From: Rostrohypoxylon terebratum
Taxonomy: Eukaryota > Ascomycota > Sordariomycetes > Xylariales > Hypoxylaceae
Assembly: GCA_022497145.1 (NCBI GenBank)
Contig: MU386103.1
Span: 1 to 13,963, forward strand
Reading direction: 5' to 3'
DNA length: 13,963 nt
Shown here: positions 8,605 to 13,963 of the stretch, in pieces
How the letters are laid out: every line of letters begins with the position of its first letter
Position numbering within the stretch: the first letter of the stretch is position 1
Translations under genes and position numbers: made by a program
The notes under the pieces: generated by a model
Databases searched by the model: none
What the model was told of the DNA's origin: nothing
What the model saw: only the letters and a program-made list of their open reading frames with translations

Positions 8605-8899
8605 GTCGAAAACACACGATCTCCAAGTCCTACTAGAAAATCCACGATGGCTGTATTACTTTCCTTACATTCGTGATTCTAAAACACGGCAAGTAGTACG
8701 TTGAAGTTGATTTCACGTCCCGTATTTGCCCTCGCCATTTTACTCCTTCTACTGGATATAGGTAACTTGCAGCTTCTCTTCCAGGCCTCGATCATTTTTT
8801 CTCGTCCGCGTTGGTCTTCCCGTGATACTCCGAGCCTCTATTCGCATCAACTAGAAGCAATATCATAAAGTAGCCATTCTACTTCACACATAAACGAGG

Positions 8900-10088
8900 A
8901 TGGGATTCTTTAATCGCAGTCGAAACGACGGAATGGACACGAACGTTGGTCCCGCCAATGGGCATCAAACTAGGAATGCGTACGATACAGTAGCCTATCC
9001 TATGGCGGTTCGCCCAAGCTTCGGCCAGTGGCTCAAGGTCACATGGATTGATATCATCACAATGATATGTATGGGCGCCATAGGACTCGGGGTATGTGCT
9101 CCTTCGAGAATTACCTATCTCTCTATGGGAAATTTATCTCGGTTGTTAATACGCAATTTAGATTTACGAAGCTCATCCAGCTCCGACTCGATCTTTTGCG
9201 GTAACATTCCCCGACGGCGAGGTGGTCTATCCTCAATTTGCGTACCCCCTTCGCAAGGAAATCATCCCCATCTGGTTAGCCGCATTCCTCGCAGCGGTTA
9301 TACCTATTGTTATTATCTTACTCATGCAAATCCGCGTACGCTCCTTCTGGGACGTCAACAACGGCGTAATCGGACTCCTTTACTCCCTCATCACCGCCGC
9401 CGTCTTTCAAGTCTTCCTCAAGTGGCTAATCGGCGGCTTGCGCCCTCACTTCCTTGACGTCTGCAAGCCGGATGTTTCGCTCGCGAGCAACGCCCCGGGC
9501 GTAAAGGGGGCGGGGTACAATGCCGCCGGGTACAACGGTATATACTACACGCAAGAGATCTGCACGGGCAATAAGAAGGAAATCGACGACTCCCTGGAAT
9601 CATTTCCTTCGGGCCACAGCACGGCTGCGTTCGCCGGGTTCATCTACCTAGCCATCTACTTCAATGCGAAGCTTAAGGTGTTCGCGAACTACCACCCCGC
9701 GATGTGGAAGCTTATCGCCGTGTACGCCCCCGTGCTAGGAGCGACGCTGATCGCGGGAGCCTTGACGATTGACGAGTTCCATAACTGGTACGACGTCGTG
9801 GCCGGGGGCATTATCGGGACGGTGATGGCGTTTTCCGCCTACCGAATGTGTTACGCCTCTATCTGGGATTGGCGGTGGAACCATGTCCCGCTACATCGCG
9901 GACAGCCTTGCCTATATACGTATGACAACGTCGAGCTCATGGATGCGATATGGACTCGGAGTGCCGGGTGGGGCGCGGGTTCAGAGAGCGGGTTCGGCAG
10001 CGCTGGGCGTGCTTCTGGCAATGCTGGTGCGTTTCGGAGGAAGCCAGTAGGGAGCGGAGCGGCAAGGAGAGGAGATGACATGGTTTAA
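8900..10088 (+). CDS. PAP2-family lipid phosphate phosphatase (DPP1/LPP-like)
   Basis: Exons 8900-9091 and 9162-10088 join to 372 aa across a 70-bp intron (donor GTATGT, acceptor TTTAG, phase 0). The family removes phosphate from diacylglycerol pyrophosphate, phosphatidate and related lipids in vacuolar, ER or plasma membranes. Six hydrophobic segments are visible, at about 47-66, 97-121, 130-154, 219-233, 246-267 and 274-293. Phosphatase motif 1, KX6RP, is KWLIGGLRP (151-159). Motif 2, PSGH, is PSGHS (213-217) with the catalytic histidine at 216. Motif 3 keeps the nucleophile histidine and aspartate as HNWYD (H271, D275), but the usual Ser-Arg seven and six residues before the histidine is Ala-Leu. 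I recall the same TIDEFHNWYD form in other filamentous fungi, so it is probably a clade variant and not a defect. The tail after about 330 is rich in Gly, Ser, Ala and Arg and looks disordered. Start: first ATG after a pyrimidine-rich leader, with no in-frame alternative that keeps the first membrane segment. It converges on the gene at 10507-11244. Confidence 0.92.
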
Positions 10089-10506
10089 GCACCTCAGTTC
10101 TGATATATACCTAATGCGCCAGATCCTGTTTGCCCCGTCTGTCTCTATTTTTCCCCTCTTAAAGCGAGGAGCTAGCGTAGCGTTTATTATACCTACGTTC
10201 TCTAAAACATGATGCTGATGGAGAAGACATAAATCGAATAGTATAGCACTGAAACTTCCTAAAGCTGCGGACCCAGCCCAAGAGATCACTGGCAATATCC
10301 TCGCTTACGTGGAAATCTCAGAATAGATATATCAAGCCAAATACCTAGGTAGATTAGAGAAGAGTAGTTATTAATTCCCAACTGACACACTAGATCTACC
10401 CGTTCAGATACCTAACCTGTCCCCCGAGACGACCCCTAAAAAACTTGTGCTCGCACCTTTATCAATCTTAACCTAAGTACATAACTACCGAAAGCCATAT
10501 TTAGCG
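10089..10506. other. Spacer between two convergent genes
   Basis: These 418 bases contain the 3' flanks of the phosphatase gene and the cysteine-rich gene. No coding signal is seen. AATACCTAGGTAGATT lies at 10340-10355, identical to a copy upstream of the secreted-protein gene at 12864-12879. Confidence 0.5.
10340..10355. repeat. Dispersed motif AATACCTAGGTAGATT (copy 1 of 2 exact)
   Basis: Identical to 12864-12879, with the palindrome TACCTAGGTA at 10342-10351. Here it lies between the 3' ends of two convergent genes, which argues against a purely promoter function. Confidence 0.5.
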
Positions 10507-11244
10507 TTACTTGGCCTCGTTATAACGCCCTTCCAACCTTGCCCGAGTATGTCCGACAGCTCTGCAATCGCGGCAGAAAAAAACCCCCGTATAGATCTCG
10601 CGATCGTAAATGCTAGAGAAGTGGCTATTGGGAAGAAGCCTACCACATCCCTCCTCTTCGCCGTCAGAAGGTGTATTCCAGCAAATTGCGAGGCTCGGTG
10701 GAAGTTCCCTTCGTCCCTCTCTACAGTCTAAGCAAGTTTCTACTGGAAATTCGCTAGTAGGATTGATGCGGAAAGTTTCCTTCGGAAGTTTTCGCTCGCA
10801 AGAGGGGTACCATATGGCAATATCGTCGGGGAAGTCTGAGATCAGTCTGAAATCAGTTGCGAGGATAGCCCAGATCGGTATCTCGCTCGGAAACGGTGTT
10901 CGAGGTTTGATGAAATTTCGTGAGGATCGGCGGAGTGGACTCTCCACTGGCTCTTGAGGATTCTGAATTTCAACAATGCTAGCCTCTCTCTCCTCTCGTT
11001 TTATTGGTATATCAGTCCGCTCTTTCATGAAACCCGGGGTCGATAATCTGGATCTAGAACGAAACGATATCCCGATCGGTAAGTTGTTTTCTGTCCATTC
11101 AAATTGATCAACGATATCTTGTGGATCTAAACTTGATGTAGAAGCGGTATCGTCGTTGGGACTCGGGTCCGGGCTTGACGGTCTGTTGCGGTCATCTTGA
11201 ACGTCCAGTGGATGGTCGTTAAGCGCAATTACCACGCTATCCAT
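10507..11244 (-). CDS. Hypothetical protein with Cys-rich, possibly zinc-binding C-terminal half
   Basis: I do not recognise this single-exon, 245-aa protein. Residues 1-45 are acidic and Ser/Pro/Asp-rich, and residues 60-115 are charged with two basic patches (RSRSR, RRSSRN), so both look disordered. The region from about 120 is more ordered, with tryptophans and aromatic residues. It contains C149 and then CLDC (171-174), C188, C200 and CRDC (224-227). Two CxxC knuckles with two single cysteines between them could bind one or two zinc ions; this is inference from spacing, and no named zinc-finger family fits that I know. There is no signal peptide or membrane segment, so a nuclear or cytosolic place is likely. 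The frame is open for 245 codons without a break and begins at the first ATG, which supports a real gene. Expression is not shown by the sequence. It is convergent with the lipid phosphatase gene and has no clear functional partner. Confidence 0.62.
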   Translation of the reverse strand: MDSVVIALNDHPLDVQDDRNRPSSPDPSPNDDTASTSSLDPQDIVDQFEWTENNLPIGISFRSRSRLSTPGFMKERTDIPIKREEREASIVEIQNPQEPVESPLRRSSRNFIKPRTPFPSEIPIWAILATDFRLISDFPDDIAIWYPSCERKLPKETFRINPTSEFPVETCLDCREGRRELPPSLAICWNTPSDGEEEGCGRLLPNSHFSSIYDREIYTGVFFCRDCRAVGHTRARLEGRYNEAK

Positions 11245-12108
11245 GCCTACCGAGGTATGTATTTACCTTGAGTACCTAGCTAGAAAGTTAATAGGGTGCC
11301 TGGCCTTTATGGATATATCATCAAGTCGGCGTTGATACCTGGCGAGGTTGTTAGAAATTGCTAAGTTATTGGCGAGCTAGAGAAGTCGTAGCAAATATTA
11401 TATACAATTTAGGTCGGAGTATATCACGCTCGTAGGTTTACAGTAATGTTATTGTTCATATAAAGTGATGAAACGACACGGGTAGACATCTCGTGATGAT
11501 TTTGTCCTGCGACAAACACCACGCCCCAAGTGGTAAGATATTAAGAGAATACCTCAATCGGAAACAGATTATATACTCATGATCTCTCCCACTTGTTAGT
11601 ACAGCTTCAATTATTCTATCGTTCCTAGGTAGGTATTATCCTATATAGTGATGATAACAGTGGACAGTTCCTCTAGTCACTCGTCTACGAAGGTTTCCAG
11701 GACTAACGTAGATTTTCTACCAAATCTGTCGATGACTTGACTCACTACCGTATCTTTTAATATCTCAGAAATACTGGAGTCGGCTTTTCCTAGATCTTAA
11801 AAAAGCTAAATACAGGGTGAATGTGTTGTCTACCTATCTTCATCCCCATGATTCGTGATTACATAATCACATCATGTTTACCCCTAATCCCTTACACCGA
11901 AGATTGCTTCCAACATCATCTGATTCACACTTTGATTCTTATAATATTCTATATAAATCCAAGATACATTATACTGGACGAAGGAGTGAATATCTACCCG
12001 TCGCGTCTCCATTACCTAACTTCTAAATACGAAATTAGCCCCTTTTTCATGTCCAACCCTAGCCCTAATGCCTTTGTAGGAAGTGCATCCTAATATGAGC
12101 GATCAAAC
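11245..12108. other. AT-rich spacer, no gene seen
   Basis: This stretch lies between the start of the cysteine-rich gene and the end of the secreted-protein gene. The only longer frame (11821-12093, plus) is low-complexity and without a domain. CCTAGGTAGGTA occurs at 11625-11636. The first 200-300 bases should include the promoter of the cysteine-rich gene. Confidence 0.45.
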
Positions 12109-12816
12109 TTATATGATATCAGATACGCTCTCGAAGCAAGGTATCCTGTTCGCAAACTCGTGGCTTGAAACGCTGCCTGCGGGTAGAGCCGGTAGCGAGG
12201 CACAAAGCGGGTGCAAGTTGATCTGGACACAGTTCTCCGGGATGGCGATTGGTTTCTCCTTGTCAGTCTCATACGCCTTCACGACGGCAAATTTCCATGA
12301 CGGTCCGTAGTATGCGAGGGACTCGTCGCACGCCATGAAACTGGCGGCACCGTAGTGGAGAATGCCGGGTGCGAGACCCGTCTTGGCGGCTTGTAGCGAG
12401 ACACCCAAAGTGCCGCTACCGCCGTTGATAGAGGCTGCGACTGGCGACGCGGGACTTGTTTCGTTTATGTATATGCCGATCCCGTATGGGTAAAGTGGTG
12501 TACCACCGTCAGTCAGGATGTTGACCTTGCCGGCTCGGACGTCCTCGGCCGTACCATTTTGGTAAAAGATTTCGCCGGGGGTAGTGATATTCAGCACAGC
12601 CGTGTTAAGGCCAGCGCCAACGTGAGCACCCTCTAGTGCCGCGCCTTGGATGGGAACGGAGAGCTTCTTGTCGGAATTGACGATAGTTGCTATGAGTTTG
12701 AAGCCAGTTGAGGAAGCTCCAGATCCACGGGTATCAAAGGGAACCGCAGAAACGAAGCTAGCGGCGCTCAACAAAGCGGCTAGAACGGCCTTGGTCGTGT
12801 GCCTTGGAATAATCAT
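12109..12816 (-). CDS. Secreted protein, resembling fungal DUF7907-type proteins
   Basis: A single-exon, 235-aa protein of unknown molecular function. It begins with a classical signal peptide: a basic start (MIIPRHTTK), a hydrophobic core and a probable cleavage after FVSA at about residue 24. The mature part has FKLIATIVN, the segment HVGAGLNTAVL (65-75), then FYQNGTAED (84-92), which I recall from a fungal secreted family annotated as DUF7907. Near the C-terminus are NCVQINLHPLC and SHEFA followed by a last cysteine. Cysteines at 163, 196, 205 and 227 could form two disulfides. Three N-glycosylation sequons (NIT 76, NGT 87, NET 118) fit passage through the ER. Relatives in my memory run a few residues longer at the end, so this copy may be slightly short. 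There is no GPI-anchor signal. An effector or cell-wall role is possible but nothing in the sequence decides it. The family call is from memory and should be tested by a profile search. Confidence 0.82.
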   Translation of the reverse strand: MIIPRHTTKAVLAALLSAASFVSAVPFDTRGSGASSTGFKLIATIVNSDKKLSVPIQGAALEGAHVGAGLNTAVLNITTPGEIFYQNGTAEDVRAGKVNILTDGGTPLYPYGIGIYINETSPASPVAASINGGSGTLGVSLQAAKTGLAPGILHYGAASFMACDESLAYYGPSWKFAVVKAYETDKEKPIAIPENCVQINLHPLCASLPALPAGSVSSHEFANRIPCFESVSDII

Positions 12817-13853
12817 GATCGACTTGGAGCTTTCTTCCCAGCGCGGTGATTTCTAATTAACCTAATACCTAGGTAGATTGAAGATGTCGTCGAACTTTGG
12901 CCTGATGAAATAATTTTTGAAGCGGGTATCCAGGTCCTAAGGGTGTCTTTTTTAAAGGGAATCAGTCTCCATCATAGCCTACTCGAAGGTCAGAATACGA
13001 TGCTATAGATATTTTGAATACGAGTTGCTGTATCGCCGTATTATGCCGGTCGCACTCGCTTGTATCATTTGGCCAATTAGGCGATGGGGATACGTCCCCG
13101 GATTTAATACTCATTGTCGATTTGGGTGTTATACCTAAAGCGACGGAGTACCTTACCTAATAAATCCGAGCCATTCTTTATTATCGTATTCGATATGCGA
13201 TCAATCTCCGCGACAATATTTAGCTTGTTCGTAAGCCATCTTCTGCCGCGATAATAGCTTTCGTCTCCAGCCACTCATCAACTAAGACCGAGCAACGTCG
13301 CCATTTCACAATGAGAAATCATTAACTAGGCACTGACAATAGCTGTAAGTATCTTGAAGTTAGCGTTATAGAGATGTATTCTATTGGTAAAGATTGGAGG
13401 TTTATTGCCATGTAGCAAGCCACACAACTTGTTTTCTACATAATAGGTACCAAACGAACAAGTCACAGGTATCACAGATCACCAACACCGCTCACGCACG
13501 GAATCTCGGCAGTTGAGCGATTCAGCCCGTAATCATAAAGTTCTCTTCATATACGTCATCCAGTAAGCACACGGCGCGCTAGCAAGTGATCTAACACTCG
13601 TGTCGAAATATATGCCTGCTAAAGTACCTCTTGAGGTCATTATATCTCCAGGTAGGTAGTGAATGTCTCACAAAGTCCTCCAGGGCCCTCATAGGTAGAA
13701 GACAATCTTTTCAAGGAATAGGTGCAAGTTCTCGTTCTCCGGTCCCCCGTATATCATATCCTAGTTCTAGCTATCTTGGTACTCTTGGGCAATGCCCTAT
13801 TACATTTGAAAACTAGTTTCTAAAATCATTTCGAAAAGTTAATCCCAAGGCTT
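12817..13853. other. Upstream flank of the secreted-protein gene, no gene seen
   Basis: Only short frames without domain marks occur here. AATACCTAGGTAGATT lies at 12864-12879, about 48-63 bases before the start codon of the secreted-protein gene (on its upstream side), and AGGTAGGTAG lies near 13651. Otherwise I see nothing in it. Confidence 0.45.
12864..12879. repeat. Dispersed motif AATACCTAGGTAGATT (copy 2 of 2 exact)
   Basis: The 16 bases are identical to 10340-10355 and contain the perfect palindrome TACCTAGGTA (12866-12875). Shorter relatives occur at 3592-3601 and 11625-11636. In this copy it sits in the promoter of the secreted-protein gene. A protein-binding role is possible; background abundance of the motif in this genome could also explain it. 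Confidence 0.5.
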
Positions 13854-13927
13854 CATGGCGGTGAGATTGTTGTAACCGCCATGACCCACTTTTGCAACGG
13901 ACCCCCTTTTGCAACACTCTCACCGCT
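13854..13927. repeat. Nested inverted and direct repeats, possible transposon end
   Basis: CATGGCGGT (13854-13862) and ACCGCCATG (13875-13883) form a perfect 9-bp inverted pair with a 12-base gap. A second, larger pair links 13857-13875 to 13909-13927, matching at 16 of 19 positions in inverted orientation. The decamer CTTTTGCAAC occurs directly repeated at 13889-13898 and 13906-13915. Closely packed inverted and subterminal direct repeats are typical of DNA-transposon ends (Tc1/mariner-pogo class in fungi) or of a miniature element. No transposase is in view because the window ends about 36 bases later. The repeats are seen; the transposon reading is inferred. Confidence 0.5.
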
Positions 13928-13963
13928 ACAACCTACGTTAGATTTTTGTTTCCTACACCACCA

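Larger units (their letters stand above)
7464..8899. other. Spacer between SRP54 and the PAP2 phosphatase
   Basis: No coding region is recognisable in these 1.4 kb. It should contain the SRP54 3' end and the promoter of the phosphatase gene, whose last 150 bases are pyrimidine-rich. Contents worth noting are a tRNA-like A-box on the minus strand (8233-8244), an 8-nt tandem repeat (8260-8288) and a CRE palindrome (8597-8604). Confidence 0.5.

Noticed and set aside
12083..12310. 75-codon plus-strand frame overlapping the secreted-protein gene
   Set aside because: It is the antisense of the 3' part of a gene with a signal peptide and family motifs.
2409..12816. A secondary-metabolite or other functional gene cluster
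   Set aside because: There is no backbone enzyme, regulator or shared pathway; SRP54 is housekeeping and the neighbours are unrelated families.

Overview
The window reads as a stretch of nuclear genome from a filamentous ascomycete (Pezizomycotina, most likely Sordariomycetes). The evidence is short introns (53-112 bp) with GT...AG borders and fungal branch points (CTAAC, CTGAC, CTAAT), moderate GC coding exons in AT-richer spacers, monocistronic genes on both strands, and gene families typical of moulds. The recurrent intergenic palindrome TACCTAGGTA fits this, but placing the organism more narrowly would be a guess. No bacterial-style operon, rRNA, intact tRNA or CRISPR array is visible.

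Layout, left to right. Positions 1-240 look like the long terminal repeat of a retrotransposon on the minus strand, cut by the window edge. Positions 241-2408 hold no recognisable gene. Positions 2409-3442 (+) are a five-exon GPR1/FUN34/YaaH-family membrane protein (263 aa), probably a carboxylate transporter. Positions 4082-5056 (-) are the remains of a short-chain dehydrogenase/reductase gene: the whole fold is still readable but is broken by three frameshifts and has no start codon. Positions 5404-5462 hold a perfect palindrome that runs into a 12-nt tandem repeat. Positions 5798-7463 (+) are a two-exon SRP54, the signal recognition particle GTPase (517 aa), which is the one clear housekeeping gene. 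After a 1.4 kb spacer, 8900-10088 (+) is a two-exon PAP2-type lipid phosphatase (372 aa) with six membrane segments. It converges on 10507-11244 (-), an unrecognised 245-aa protein with a cysteine-rich, possibly zinc-binding C-terminal half. Positions 12109-12816 (-) are a 235-aa secreted protein resembling a fungal secreted family I believe is DUF7907. The right edge (about 13854-13927) has nested inverted and direct repeats that look like a transposon end.

The genes do not form an evident pathway or cluster. SRP54 directs secretory and membrane proteins to the ER, and the PAP2 phosphatase, transporter and secreted protein are all clients of that route, but this is general cell biology and not evidence of a linked system. 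I did not find a convincing undescribed system. The items most worth a second look are the frameshifted SDR gene, the two putative mobile-element edges, the orphan cysteine-rich gene, the altered third motif of the PAP2 protein and the repeated TACCTAGGTA element.
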